From contig CM042091.1 in NCBI GenBank assembly GCA_023512835.1, forward strand, positions 37,958,107 through 38,022,106: 64,000 nt of DNA, given 5' to 3'. The notes beneath the pieces are model-generated. The model searched no databases, had not been told where the DNA came from, and saw nothing but the letters and a program-made list of their open reading frames with translations. Both the position numbers and the translations under genes were made by a program. This DNA is from Taxillus chinensis (Eukaryota > Streptophyta > Magnoliopsida > Santalales > Loranthaceae). Position 1 is the stretch's first letter; every line of letters begins with the position of its first letter. Below, piece by piece: positions 1 to 11,699 of the stretch.

Positions 1-1821
1 GCCCAAGAAAAAAAGAGAGAGAGAGAGAGAGGACATTCTACCAGAACAAGAAAGAACTTTGCTGCCATTCCATCTCAAATTCGCCCAACTCCTGCCTTCA
101 AAAAAAAAAACATACAATCCGAATTCTCTTTCTTTCCTTTTCTCCTCACTTATCTGTTCACTTTGCCAACATTCATACATACACTCTCCCCCATTTCAAA
201 CCCAAAAATTTTGAAACACCATTTTCATTCCCCCAGTTCTGTTTTCTCTTCTTTTCATCAACAATACCAAAATTAGAAAATCAAAAACCAAAAATAGGGG
301 GAATCAAAACAAAAAAAACAAAAAGAGAGATATAGGTTTTGCAGCTCCGACCAACGGTGTTCAACCTCGGCCCGAGTCCAATCAACTAGTCTTTGGAGAT
401 TCATCCTCCCGTTAACGACATCACTGCCGGAGTCCCAATCCAAAGCCAAAGTCAGTTCACTTTGTATCTGTTTCTTTATTTGTTTTCTTTCTTTTTTAGT
501 TTATTTGTATTCATATTTGATGTAATTGTTTTTAGCATTTTTCTGGTCTTCATTTTTAGCTTATCTATACTTATAGTTGATGTAAAATTTTTTAGTATTT
601 TTTTCACTGTATTTTCCCTGTATTTCTTTTTATGTTGTACGTTGTAAGTATGTAAAATATAGTAAAAAAAAGCGCAAAGAGAGGCATAAAAAATAGAGAT
701 ATGAAGAAAAAGAAAAAAAAGAGAGTGATAAAGAAAAAAGAAGAAGAGAGTGATAAAGAAAAAAAAAGAGAAAAAAAGATGAAAAAAGAGTGGCTATGTT
801 TTCATATGATCTGTGGATGTCACAATCACACACTCCACATCTATTTTGGTATATGTGTTCATATGTATTTTCAATTGTTGAGACGCGTAGATTTAGGTTT
901 AAGGCTTTCTATAAGTAAAAAAGTAAAAAATAATAATAATAAAAAAATAACAACGGTTTCCACAAAAATGTTCTCCAAAATGTTTGCAACAAAAATGTTT
1001 TCAAAAAAATGTTTCCTAAAAAAAACAAAACAAAAAAAAAACAAACAATGTTTTCAACAAAATGCTTTCCAAAATGTTTTCACTAAAATATATTCAAAAT
1101 GTTTTAATAAAATATGTTCAAAAAATATCTTCAAAAAACAAAAAAAAAAACAAAAAACGTTTTCATGTTTTCAAACAAAAAAAAACCCAAAATTAGTACT
1201 TCAATGTCCAAAACCAAAAAACAAAAAAAACAAAGACGAAAAAAAAAAAACACAAAGACAAAAAAAAACAAAAAAAAATAAAACAAAACAAAAACAAATA
1301 AAAAATGTATGTTTTCTAACCCAAAAAACCAAAACAAAAAGGGAAAATAAAAAAGAAAAAAATCATATTTGAGGACTTCAATTTCCAAAATAAAATCAAA
1401 CACCAAAACCAACCCGTAAGATCTCATTATCCACTTCAAACAAAAACCCAAAACCTTTAGGATTCCCTTTAGAAATTTAGGGTAAATCCATTTTCACCAT
1501 GACTTGAATAAATAACTTAGCTAAATAAAAATCATAGACTTTTTGGGAAACTTAATCCAGTCATGGCAGTACAAATAAAATAAAAAACCTCCTCCTCCTA
1601 AATTAGATACCGAAAGGGCGCTGTAGGGGTGCTAATCCTTCCCTACACGTACCCAACTCCCGAATCCTTCTCTGATAACGCAGACCACACACTTGAAACG
1701 ACTCAAAGTAGAGGGTATCCAACTGTACCCCAAAAACAGTTGGTGGCGACTCTAAATTTTCTTAACATTGGTTTAGTTTGAGCTCACCCCAAACGGGCCC
1801 GGACGAAAACCAGTGATGACA
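1..1821 (+). repeat. 5' LTR of Ogre element A (3' portion only)
   Basis: Position 1 aligns with about 38788 of the 3' LTR at 37425-40619, and the match runs to the terminal TGATGACA at 1821. The stretch is extremely A/T-rich, with poly-A/K-type low-complexity sequence from 660 to 1370. Its last 250 bases are far better conserved among all four Ogre LTRs in the window. By eye, the two A LTRs differ at a few percent of positions. Short open frames in it are only lysine- or phenylalanine-rich translations of simple sequence. Confidence 0.88.
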
Positions 1822-1823
1822 GC

Positions 1824-1841
1824 TGGCGACTCTGCTGGGGA
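1824..1841 (+). promoter_or_regulatory. Primer binding site of element A
   Basis: TGGCGACTCTGCTGGGGA starts two bases after the LTR end and is repeated exactly beside the D LTR on the other strand. Position and sequence mark it as the minus-strand primer site. Ogre elements are reported to use tRNA-Arg, and I assign that by lineage rather than by matching a tRNA gene here. Confidence 0.85.
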
Positions 1842-2496
1842 CTTCAACACTTTAGAGAGTTAGTTCTAGAACTAGGATTAGGAGGTTGTTTTTTGTACTG
1901 TTGTATATATTTAACTGTCATGCTAAGTTGTTTTTTTTTTCTAGATAAAATTGTGATTTACTTATTTTTTAACAATTGTCGTTTATCTTTAAACTGTGAT
2001 TTATTTATACGCTTTAACTACCATGATAGTTGTGATTTACTGCTTTCCATACTTGTTGCATTCATGCATAACCCTATACCCGGGTTTAGCACAATTTAGG
2101 TTAGCGAGGTTCAGTACGGTCCCCAGCGCGTTGATCATTATCCGCAATGGGGCCTCGGACTCCTCACTCAAGCTTGAGGTTCTTTTAAGGCACGTCCTTT
2201 TAAGATCCCCATCCGGTAAATCCCATGGTGTACGGAGCCCTTTATTGAGGAAGTTTAGGAACCAATGAATAAGATAGGTGTAGCAATAGAAGCCCATCAG
2301 GGGCATTGACCCACATTTTATTTGCTCATTTCATGCCATGCTAACCTTTGTTTTGTAGGGTAGTCCTTAAGTCATCCTCTGCACATATTAGCTTTTTTTT
2401 ACTATTGGTTTATTCTTTATCCTATTTGACTGCCTTGATATATATTAACCTGTCATCCTAACCTGTCATCATGCATAACACGACATTCATATAGGC
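1842..2496 (+). other. Untranslated leader of element A
   Basis: There is no supported gene in these 655 bases. The middle part (about 2060-2290) is conserved in copy D (58600-58850) much better than the rest. It includes a 12-base palindrome CTCAAGCTTGAG at 2168-2179 followed by two CTTTTAAG-type repeats. Open frames occur on both strands of the conserved block, but they start and stop at different places in the two copies, so I do not call them genes. A packaging or dimerisation role is possible but only inferred. Confidence 0.6.
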
Positions 2497-3882
2497 ATGA
2501 CAACTTTCAGTCATCTCCTAAAAGGCCCCCAGGACAAGGAGGCTGTCGCAGTGGTGGCCCAAGCATCTAAAGACATTCAACTTCACCTTGGAGATTTCCC
2601 GCCAGGAGAAGCCCACAAGGCGGAACATGTTATCATAGAAGATCAGCTGGACTACACTAAGGAGGTACAGACAATATGGAGGCAGTGGTCAGACGAAAGG
2701 AAAAGCATATACATACAACAGTTTGGGGATTTGCTCCATGTGACCGAGCTATTGGCCGATAAGGATATGCTTGGGGCAGCCATATATTTCTGGGAGCCTC
2801 GACGGCGGTGCTTTGACTTCAACGGCATAGATCTTGTTCCCACAATAGAAGAATATAGAAGATTATTGGATATCCCCGTGGAAAACAAAATGAGGATCTA
2901 TCTACCGGAGCCCAGAAGATCATGTCGAAGGGCCTTTGCTGAGATAATGGGAAAGCCAGTATGGGACTCACCAGCGCTCACAACCTATGGTGGGCGGGAA
3001 TATCTTCCATGGGCAATAATCAAAGAAATAATACAGACCGCAATAGAAGCAGGGGCACACAAACTGCTTACACTAGCTATATATGGGCTAGTCATTTTCC
3101 CGAGGATACCGGCCCACATCGATGGAGCAATTGTAGATTTGGTCCAGCAGGTGCTCAAAGGATGTGACCTTACTCCTGTTATCTTGGACGAAACCATTCG
3201 ATCTCTTACTTATCTGAGGAGTAAAGGCTCGGGACAGTTCATGGGGTGCCTACCTCTCCTATGTACCTGGTTGCAAGGTCATTTCCCCTGTAGTGTTCAT
3301 CGTTTTCGTGCTGTTTATCAGGTACTAGCCACAACACTTCTAGATATTCTGCTCAGCAAGTGGAGCCTACCTAAAGACTTTGAAAGCTGGAAAAAGAAGT
3401 TGGAGAAACTCACAGAAGCTAACATTACCTGGACTGCTCCTTGGATGCCGGTGGTCTCCATGACATATAGCTGCGGGGACTACAATTGGGTTCCACTTTT
3501 AGGTCCCTGGGGAGGAACTGCATATGCACCACTGCAGGTGGGAAGACAAGTGGGGCGTCATCAGATTATCCCCGTGCTATTTGGCATGGAAGAGTGTGAC
3601 TTCACTTACAGCAGAACCATGCTCACATAAGAAGGCAACAAGATGTATCAGGCATGGTCCACACCATACAAGATCCAACCCAACAGTTCAAAACCTGGTG
3701 TTTACCCTACATACATATCTTGGAGGGCACAACACAAGCCACAGCTAACTTCAGACATGAAGGCTATCCTCCAGGAGAATCAGACTTTAAGGCAGCAGAT
3801 CCAGAGGCTAGAAGCATCGTTAGAAGGAGCTCTTCAGAGGTTGCAGCTGACGAAAAGACAGATTGAGACCATAATGAAGTAG
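2497..3882 (+). pseudogene. Ogre ORF1 protein of element A (plant mobile-domain-like, DUF7745-type)
   Basis: A 462-codon frame upstream of gag, the place of the uncharacterised ORF1 of Ogre elements. Residues about 60-370 form a globular region with the pattern 'PTIEEYRRLLDIPV' and conserved Trp/Cys positions. I recognise this as the DUF7745/plant mobile domain type that is common in plant transposon proteins. After an in-frame TAA at 3628-3630 the frame continues as a predicted coiled coil (about 3760-3875, heptads rich in Leu, Gln and Glu). The D copy has Glu at that stop, so one G-to-T change broke it. The closing TAG at 3880 replaces a Gln codon present in D, where the protein runs about 20 residues longer with a basic end. 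The start ATG at 2497 is supported by the matching Met in D (58434). Function is unknown; it is not gag, because gag follows separately. Confidence 0.72.
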
Positions 3883-4209
3883 AGGGAAGAAGCAGGTGAG
3901 TGACCACCCCAGAGGAAGAGGCGCCATGCTACTTAGGAGATGACTGGAAGAGTGCTTTAAGATCATGTAGCACTAGCCTTCATTTTACATGGCATTTCAA
4001 CATTGAATGTTTGTATTGTGTGTTTGGTTTGTAATAAAGTTGTTTGTTTTTCTAACCCTCCGCTTATACATTCCATGCATACATGCATATCAAATAAAAA
4101 AAATCAAACAAAAGTTCCCTTGTACCCAGGTGGGTAGCAGCCTCTCTCCAGGATTGCGCACTCTTACAATCTCAGATCTCACCGCAATCAAGTATCACAG
4201 CCACAACCG
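3883..4209 (+). other. Spacer between ORF1 and gag in element A
   Basis: It holds the frameshifted last codons of ORF1 (to about 3935) and then a T-rich stretch with no gene. The sequence 4090-4200 is pyrimidine-rich and is followed by CAGGTGGG (4128-4135) and further CAG sites. A splice acceptor that would make gag translatable is conceivable, but nothing here proves it. Confidence 0.4.
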
Positions 4210-7200
4210 ATGGCAGACGAAGCAGAGAACAGACTCATAGGTTTAGAACAATCACAACAAGCCCTGTAGGGGCAAATGGCTTTGATGATGGATATGCTCA
4301 CCAAGCTGACTGAAGAAAGAGAAAGAATCCCGGCAAGAGGAACCCCGACAGGGGGAACTATCAATCACCACCAAGAGCAGGGGCAAGACGCAGTTCAACC
4401 GCCCAATCCGGCTCCAAGCCAGGCACCCACCTATCATCCTGCTATGGCACAACCTCCAACTCCAAATCAAACTCATTTCACTATGCCCACATCGGGACAT
4501 ACAATTGAGGTAATGGGTTCCCCAGCTCCTCAGGAAAATATTGAGTCTCCCGCTCTACGCCGACTCGAGGAAAGATTGAAAGCCGTAGAAGGCATTGACA
4601 GCTATGGCATGACCAGCCCACAAGACTTATGCTTAGTCTCTGGAGTGGTGCTGCCACCAAAATTCAAAATGCCGGAGTTTGAAAAGTTCAACGGGACCCG
4701 ATGTCCAAAGACACATTTGGCCATGTATTGTCAAAAGATGGCTGCTTATGCTGGTGAAGACAAGCTCCTCATGCATTGTTTCCAGGAAAGCCTAACCGGG
4801 GCAGGGCATCCCTTCGTTGGTACTTTCAACTAAATAGAAACCGCATCAAGACATGGAAGGAATTGGCTACCTCTTTCTTGGCACAATACAAACATGTCAC
4901 CGAGCTGGCGCTGGATCGACTAACCCTGCAGTCCATGGAAAAGGGATCCGAGGAGAATTTCAAAGATTATGCACGAAGATGGAGAGAGGCCGCTGTGGAG
5001 GTCCAACCTCCTCTTACCGAAACAGAACTCACCACTCTTTTTATCAACACACTAAAAGGCGTATACTACGAGAAGTTGATAGGTAACGTCTCCAACAGCT
5101 TTGCAGACTTGGTTGCATCCGGTGAACGTGTAGAAAGTGGAATTAAAGGAGGAAAACTAAAGGGTGATACGGCTGAGGCATCAAAACGGTTTCAACCACC
5201 AGCAAAGAAGAAGGAAAATGAGAGCAACTTGGAATACCAAGCGCACCAGTCAATACAACCAACATTCTACCAAGCGCCAGGGTGCTACAGAGGGTCACCG
5301 GTAGAACGCTATATCTGCACCTGCACCACCTCCCCAATTCATGCCATACTTGCCACAGGGAGGGGTTCCATTTCCATATCCAATGACACCTAATCCGTTT
5401 CAACCAAGAGTGCCTTACGCAGAGCAACCAAGGCCAGTAACTCAGGAAGGACCACGAGCCTCATTCCAAGGACAGGGGCAATCGAGGGCTCAGACCCAAC
5501 AAGCAGGAGCGAATCAGGCTTCTCGTCGACCACGACAAGAGTTTGATCCAATTCTAATGACTTATGCGGAATTATACCCCGAACTCTTAGAGGCAAGGAT
5601 GGTAACCCCTATACTCTTGGGAGAAATAAAGACTCCTCCCCCGGCCTGGTACAAGCCGAATGCCAGGTGTGAATATCACGCAGGTGGAGCTGGACATGAT
5701 ATCGAGAATTGTATAACATTCAAAAGGAAGGTTCAGGCATTGAAGGATGCAAAGTGGCTGGATTTTTCCGCACTGATTGGGACACCAAATGTGAACAGTA
5801 ATCCGCTTCCAGAACATTCCCATGACGTGACCAGTATCACAAAAAAAGGACGGCTAGAGAAGGTTTCACAAATACGAATGGAGAAAAGCTATTTGTTTAA
5901 CCTACTGCAGGAATATGGATATATACTTGCTCCCGACGCATTGAAGACAGAGAAGGGGACAGAGTTAGAGAAACAATGCCTTTATCACAAAATGTCACGG
6001 GGGCATGACATCGAACACTGTAGCGAGTTTGCTAACATGGTACAAAAGCTCATGGACCAAAGGATGATCGAATTCTCAAGAGGAGGAACGGACAACCAAA
6101 GCCACATGATCCAAGGAGATGATTCACACAAATCGCCATGGGTGCCAACACCCCTTGTCTTAAACGTTAAGGCTCCTGGAGATCCCGCCATCGCCACATG
6201 GAATCAAGCCTCTCACTATCCATGCCTCAAGTCTCGTGCTAGACAAGGGGGAGAGAACCGAAATCCCACAACTACCGCATGGAATTGCACCTCTCACCAT
6301 AGGTGTTCCTGCTCCTTTCCCCTATAAGACTGATAAGGCAGTCCCATGGAACTACAGTTGCGAAATAGTTCAAGGAACCGCCGCAGCAGAGAAGATAACT
6401 AGGAGCGGTAAGGCTTATGCCCCTGATATGGCAGACAAAGCAAGGAAGGAGAACAGTGTGGGATTAGACATTAAGCCAACGCTGGAGGCAACAAAGAAAG
6501 AAGCACCAGCCACTGAAAAAGAGACATTGGAATTCCTGAAGCTCATGAAGCAGAGTGAGTATAATATTGTGGATTAGCTAAGTCGACAACCGGCTCACAT
6601 CTCATTGCTCTCATTAATGATGGATTCCCAACCTCACCGTGAAGCACTATTGAAAGTCCTGAGCCAAGCCTACGTTCCTCCAACCATCTCAGTCATGAAT
6701 GTGGATGGACTCACTAGTAACCTCATCATGAATAACGTCATTAGCTTTGGAGATGACGAGCTACCCCAAGAAGGAAAGGGGCACATAAAAGCTTTGCACA
6801 TCACGGTCAAATGCAAGGAGCACACCATAGCCCGTGTACTCATTGACAATGGCTCTACCTTAAACATTATGCCCTTGCATATACTGCAGCAACTTCCAGT
6901 TGACACATCCTATATGCGTCCCTGTACGATGAAGGTACGGGCATTCGTTAGAGGAAAGTGTGACGTGGTGGGGACTCTGGATATTCCACTCATGATTGGG
7001 CCAACTACTTTTACGGTGGAATTTCAGGTGATGGACATCACGCCATATTACAGCTGTTTGTTGGGAAGACCCCGGATCCATATGGCAGGGGCAGTGCCGT
7101 CAAGCCTCCACCAAAAGATTAAATTTGTGATGGGAGACCAGCTCATTTGCATCTCTGGAGAGACAAGTTTCCTCGTCACCAAACCGGCATCAGTACCTTA

Positions 7201-7714
7201 TATTGAAAACAACGAGGATGTACCGGAATGTTCCTATCGATCCTTTGAGGTCGTGAACATCACTTCTATACCAAGCTATCACCTCTCAAAGGCATCAAAG
7301 ATGGTTGCGACCACCATGATCAAGCAAGGGTACAAGCCAGGGCAAGGATTAGGTCCAAAGGCTCAAGGAATCCAGAAACCCCTAACCATCCGAGAAAATA
7401 CTGAGAAATTTGGGCTGGGCTACATGCCTACTAGAGTTGACAGATAGAGAGGGTAGCTATCAAAAAGAGAGAAAGCAGGATGGCAAGGTTGCAAAAAAGG
7501 GCAGTTCAAGAAGAAAAGAGAAGCTTTCCCCCCTTTGAATGTTACATTCCGGAGTGGAGGGTTCATCCATAAAAGCCAACTTGAGCCCGTGCCTGAGTTT
7601 GTAGCCATATTGGATGCAGATGAGAAGGTGCTGAGCGAGATGACTCTGGTGGTGCGAGAGGATCCCAACCATCCATTAAACAATTGGACCAGCCTGGACC
7701 TCCCCATAATGTAA
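4210..7714 (+). pseudogene. Gag-protease region of Ogre element A
   Basis: The frame starts at ATG 4210, the equivalent of the start in D. The gag core lies at about 4640-5150. Two Cys/His clusters follow (CEYH...GHDIENC at 5668-5712 and CLYH...GHDIEHC at 5976-6020), resembling zinc knuckles and probably binding RNA. An aspartic protease with the active-site motif IDNGS (6842-6856, the variant usual in the Tat lineage) follows. A glycine-rich G-patch-like stretch, GYKPGQGLG, lies near 7330. Lesions relative to D are: TAG 4267 (Gln), a 5-bp tandem duplication near 4800 and a second change near 5305 that shift frame, a duplicated segment about 6170-6310, TAG 6575 (Gln), and TAGs at 7445 and 7454. 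The frame can be followed in register to 7714, just past a predicted splice donor. Confidence 0.85.
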
Positions 7715-7895
7715 TGCTTACGGGGTCACTGGATTTAATGTATTCTATTTAAATGTCTTTTGAAGCGGTGAACACTTGTTTTTATCAAAAGCTTTTCAAT
7801 AAAATGCACTTTTCTTCAAATCTTTCACGGTGCATTCCATTCATAACATATGCATATCATATTTGGTTACCAACTTGTAATTCTCTTATAAGCAG
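7711..7895 (+). other. Predicted Ogre intron between protease and RT (element A)
   Basis: The gag-pro frame ends with Met-stop at a GTAATG donor (7711), and the pol frame begins after TTATAAGCAG (acceptor AG 7894-7895). Removing the 185 bases rejoins the two frames across an ATG codon split 2+1. D has the same donor and a matching acceptor (53326 to 53146 on the minus strand), giving 181 bases. An intron at this position is a published hallmark of Ogre elements; here it is predicted from sequence only. Confidence 0.65.
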
Positions 7896-10012
7896 GTATC
7901 ACAATGTCAATGAAAACATCATATGCGAAAGCGAAACGAGATGCCTAAGGTTTGACCAAGTCCAAACTGGGAGCAGCCCGTGTTTGAAGCTGACAAGAAT
8001 GAGGTAGAGGAGACACCTGAGCTACCAGGAGAGATTATACGCCTATTGGAAAGGGAAGACCGTTTATCCATTCCAAGTGAAGACCCAGTAGAAACAGTGA
8101 ATTTGGGGACGACAGCCGAACCAAGAGAATTGAGGGTAGGATCCTTAGTAGCTACCGACATCAAGAAGCAATTAATTGAGCTGTTAAGGAGCTACATAGA
8201 TGTTTTTGCATGGTCATATCAAGATATGCCAGGATTAGACACAGACATAGTGCAGCATCACATACCAGTGAAGCCGGAATGCAAGCCAGTTCAGCAGAAA
8301 TTGAGAACAATGAGACCGGAGATGCTACTGAAGATTAAAGAAGAGGTCAGAAAGCAATGGGACGCAGGTTTCTTAAGTGTCTCCCATTATCCAGAATAGG
8401 TGGCCAATGTTATACCAGTACCGAAGAAAGGAGGAAAGGTCCGCATGTGCGTTGATTATAGAGATTTGAATTGGGCTAGTCCAAAAGATAACTTCCCACT
8501 TCCTCACATTGATACGCTAGTGGATAATACTGCAAAGCATGCTCTATTCTCATTCATGGATGGTTTCTCGGGCTATAATCAAATTTGTATGGACCCCGAA
8601 TACAAAGAGAGGACCACATTCACGACACTTTGGGGTACTTTCTGCTATAATGTGATGCCGTTTGGTCTAAAGAACGTAGGAGCCACCTATCAGCGAGCCA
8701 TGGTGACTCTATTCCACGATATGATGCATAAGGAAGTCGAAGTATATGTGGACGACATGATAGCCAAATCACGAACCACTGAAGATCATATCGAAGTACT
8801 CCACAAGCTCTTCAATAAGGCTACGGAAATATCAGCTGAAATTGAACCCCGAAAAGTGCACTTTCGGAGCCATGTCGGGAAAACTGTTGGGTTTCATTGT
8901 GAGCCAAAAAGGAGTTAAAATCGATCCAGATAAAGTTCGAGCTATCCAAGAGATGCCGCCACCACGGACCATCAAGGAGGTTTACATTGCCCGAGTTATT
9001 TCCCAATTAACAGCCACCTGTGAACCCATTTTCAAGACTTTACGAAAGAACAACCCAGAAATTTGGAATGACAAGTGTCAAGAAGCTTTTGACAAGATCA
9101 AACAATATCTGTCTAATCCACCTATTTTGGTCCCACCAATACCGGATAGACCTCTGATCTTATACTTGACCGTTCAGGAGTTAGCGATGGGTTGTGTCTT
9201 GGGGCAACACGATTCTACAGGCAAGAAGGAGCAGGCCATTTACTACCTTAGCAAGAAGTTCACCACCAATGAAGAAAACTACACACCCTTGGAGTAGACG
9301 TGTTGTGCCCTTGTTTGGATAACAAGACGATTGAGGCAATACACTCTTTATCATACCACATGGCTGATTTCGAGGCATGATCCACTCAAATATCTGGAAA
9401 AACCATCCATTTCTGGAAGAATCGCCAAATGGCAGTTGATCCTATCGGAGTATAATATCATTTACATACCTCAAAAAGCCATAAAAGGAAGTGCAATAGC
9501 CGACTATCTGGTAGACAGAGCACTAGAAGATTATGAGCCCATGACTATTGGCTTCCCAGATGAGCACATCAACATCATTTCGGCCGAAGTATCAGACATA
9601 TGGACGATGTGGTTTGATGGAGCCTCCAGTCTCTTAGGTCACGGTGTTGGGGCCATCCTGATATCCCCAAAAGGGGTGAATGGGAGACTCGAAACCACAA
9701 ATTAATCCCATATCGGAAGCACGTTACGGAGTTAGCCAAGCAATTCGAAGACATCACGTTTGAGCATTTGCCCAGGGAATACAATCAGATTCCTGATGCG
9801 TTGGCCACTCTAGCCTCCCTCCTTCGACTAGACACAAAGTTGGAAGTCCAGTCTTTCGATATATGTATACAAGATGCTACTGCACATTGCATGGCCATTG
9901 AAGGAAATATTGAAGAAAAACCTTGGTTTGAGGATGTCAAACAGTATTTGCTTAAGCAAGAATACCCAGCAGAGGCCTCTGAGTCTGACAAAAGAAATAT
10001 CCGAAGGTCAGC
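7896..10012 (+). pseudogene. RT-RNase H region of Ogre element A, truncated by element B
   Basis: After a Tat-type linker (DIFAWSYQDMPGLDT-like, about 8195-8260) comes the reverse transcriptase, with the YVDDM active site at 8745-8759. The retroviral-type RNase H follows (about 9200-9500), then an archaeal-type RNase H (WFDGASS at about 9609). The copy is dead. One A is missing near 7956, TAG 8398 replaces Trp, the frame is lost near 8825, about 29 bases are missing near 8980, and TAG 9295 replaces Lys. About 150 bases are deleted at about 9673, which removes the second and third catalytic acids of the archaeal-type RNase H. Coding stops at 10012 at the start of the integrase N-terminal region, where the Athila LTR begins. 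Frames resume in the right part of the element. Confidence 0.86.
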
Positions 10013-11533
10013 TGATAACATGCATTTATGCCGTTATCCTAGGCCTTATTTAGGGTGTTTTAGAGTATGTTTTGTACCTATTTGCATGATATTTTACACA
10101 TATTTGCTCTAACCCCTAGGAAGACCCTGTTTGGTGTATAGTGGTACTTTTTGAGTGTTTTTGGCAGGTTTTGGAGCAACCTTGTCCCACACACCTTGGC
10201 TAGATCACTCCATACACTCAAGAGGAAGCTATAGGAAGAAGATGGAAACAAAATGAAGGCAAAATCAAGGTGCACGTGAAAAGGCTTTCTCACATGCATT
10301 CTCACGTGCAAGCATTTTATTGCTTAGATGCCTTCTATAACTCAAGAGGAAGCTTTGGAGCAAATTTGGGATGATTTGGAACTGCACGTGAAAAGGGTCT
10401 TCTCACGTGCATTCTCGCGTGCAAGCATTTTTGAGCTCTAAATGATGTGTTTTGTTGTTTTAATCATTTTCCTCTAAAGAACTAGGGTCAAATTCGGAGT
10501 AGTTTGGCTGTTATTGAGCCTAGAACGTTGAATAGTGTCACTAACCAAAACGACATCGTTTTGGCTGCGACCACATTTATAATTAGGGCACATCTTTTGT
10601 AACCCTAATTTGGCCCACTAAATCCTATAAATAGGGGTCTTTGGAGGCATTGTAAATCATCTTGAGTGAGAGAATCTGATCTGAGTTCTGAAAAGAGCTG
10701 TAGCCGTTGTTAAAAAGATCGGATTGTCCTTGGCAATGAGTGATTTTGGGCAGAAGACGCCGGAGTCTTTGGAGGCTGGAGTCCTGGTTCATCTTGGGGT
10801 CTTCCTTTATTGTCCTGGTACTGTAATCATGTTCTTTCTTGTAATTGTTATTGCTTTTGTCATGATTATGGAGTAGTTTTGTTAATCTAGGGGAGCAGTG
10901 TAGCCCCCAATCTATTGTATTCAGGTTGGTTATGGTTGTTCAATAAAATAAAATTCAGTTCTTGTTTAATTCACTTGCTTGAATGGAAATGCCTAGTTTA
11001 TGCATAATTAGGTAATCTTAGCCCTTGTCTAGGGTGGAACACTAGTGAATTAGATTTAATGTTGCATGATGGACCAAGTCTACAACTATTAGATTGTTTA
11101 TCTACCTTGATCACTTTTATTCACATGGACCAAATGGGATAAAAGCCTTAAATCTATCTTAGCATGGACCAAATGTAAGATAGGTAGGAGATAATCAACA
11201 TGAACATGAACTAGAACATAAATCAAGAACAAGAGCCATAACCAGACTATTACAATCGATTGGGTGGTAAACATTGTGACCCTAGATCCTTAATCACTGA
11301 AATTTCTATACCAATAACTTGCCAACATTCTGATTTAATCTCTTTTCATTCAAAATATTTGCAAAACAAAACTCAATTGTCCAGACATAAAATTAACTTG
11401 TTAGCTTAGTGCTTCCTGCTTAATAGCATTAGCTACCTCCCTGTGGGTTCGACAACCGGAGTCGCAATACTCCATTTTATTACTTGACCAGTGCACTTGC
11501 TGCAAAACCTATAGACACAATTTATACAGGTCA
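10013..11533 (+). repeat. 5' LTR of Athila element B
   Basis: It begins TGATAAC and ends about TACAGGTCA, seven bases before the PBS. It matches 21896-23415 throughout. It holds two blocks of CACGTGAAAAGG...CTCACGTGC-type inverted modules (10271-10312 and 10383-10430), a 20-base palindrome CCAAAACGACATCGTTTTGG at 10545-10564, and a TATA box at 10626. Confidence 0.9.
10626..10634 (+). promoter_or_regulatory. TATA box of the B 5' LTR
   Basis: TATAAATAG followed by GGG, about 610 bp into the LTR and downstream of the CACGTG modules, where an LTR promoter is expected. The same word recurs in the 3' LTR (22509) and, notably, upstream of the Ulp1-like ORF at 18098. Confidence 0.7.
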
Positions 11534-11539
11534 AGTTTT

Positions 11540-11556
11540 TGGCGCCGTTGCCGGGG
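11540..11556 (+). promoter_or_regulatory. tRNA-Asp-type primer binding site of element B
   Basis: TGGCGCCGTTGCCGGGG is the primer site typical of Athila and related plant gypsy elements. It lies seven bases after the LTR end. Confidence 0.9.
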
Positions 11557-11699
11557 AGGCAAGCCAAACGTTGTTAGGATTAAGTGACATTAGGTGCTTA
11601 AGTTTATTCGTGATCTGGATTTTTACTTTCTTGTAATTTTCTAGTATGGTGTTACATGGTATTTCTTTGTTTTTGTTACTTTGTAGGGGTGCACCATAG
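11557..11699 (+). other. Short leader of element B
   Basis: T-rich sequence between PBS and gag without a gene or clear signal. Confidence 0.5.

Larger units (their letters stand above)
1..10012 (+). mobile_element. Ogre-type Ty3/gypsy element A, left part
   Basis: The left part of a Tat/Ogre-lineage LTR retrotransposon. The window opens inside its 5' LTR. The order LTR, PBS, extra ORF1, gag-pro, short intron and RT-RNase H is that known for Ogre elements. The same order is seen in the complete copy D at 44786-62187, which served as reference. The copy stops abruptly at 10012, where element B begins. The right part of an A-type element resumes at 23416, about 350 bp earlier in element coordinates, so the two halves may come from different copies. 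Confidence 0.85.

Noticed and set aside
701..1372. Long lysine/asparagine-rich open frames in the Ogre LTRs (also 39029-40258, 45122-45313, 59652-59870)
   Set aside because: They are translations of poly-A and A/C simple sequence. Length and frame differ between the LTR copies.
2037..2306. Antisense open frame in the Ogre leader, also open in D (58574-58876)
   Set aside because: Starts and ends differ, and conservation follows the nucleotide block rather than codon positions.
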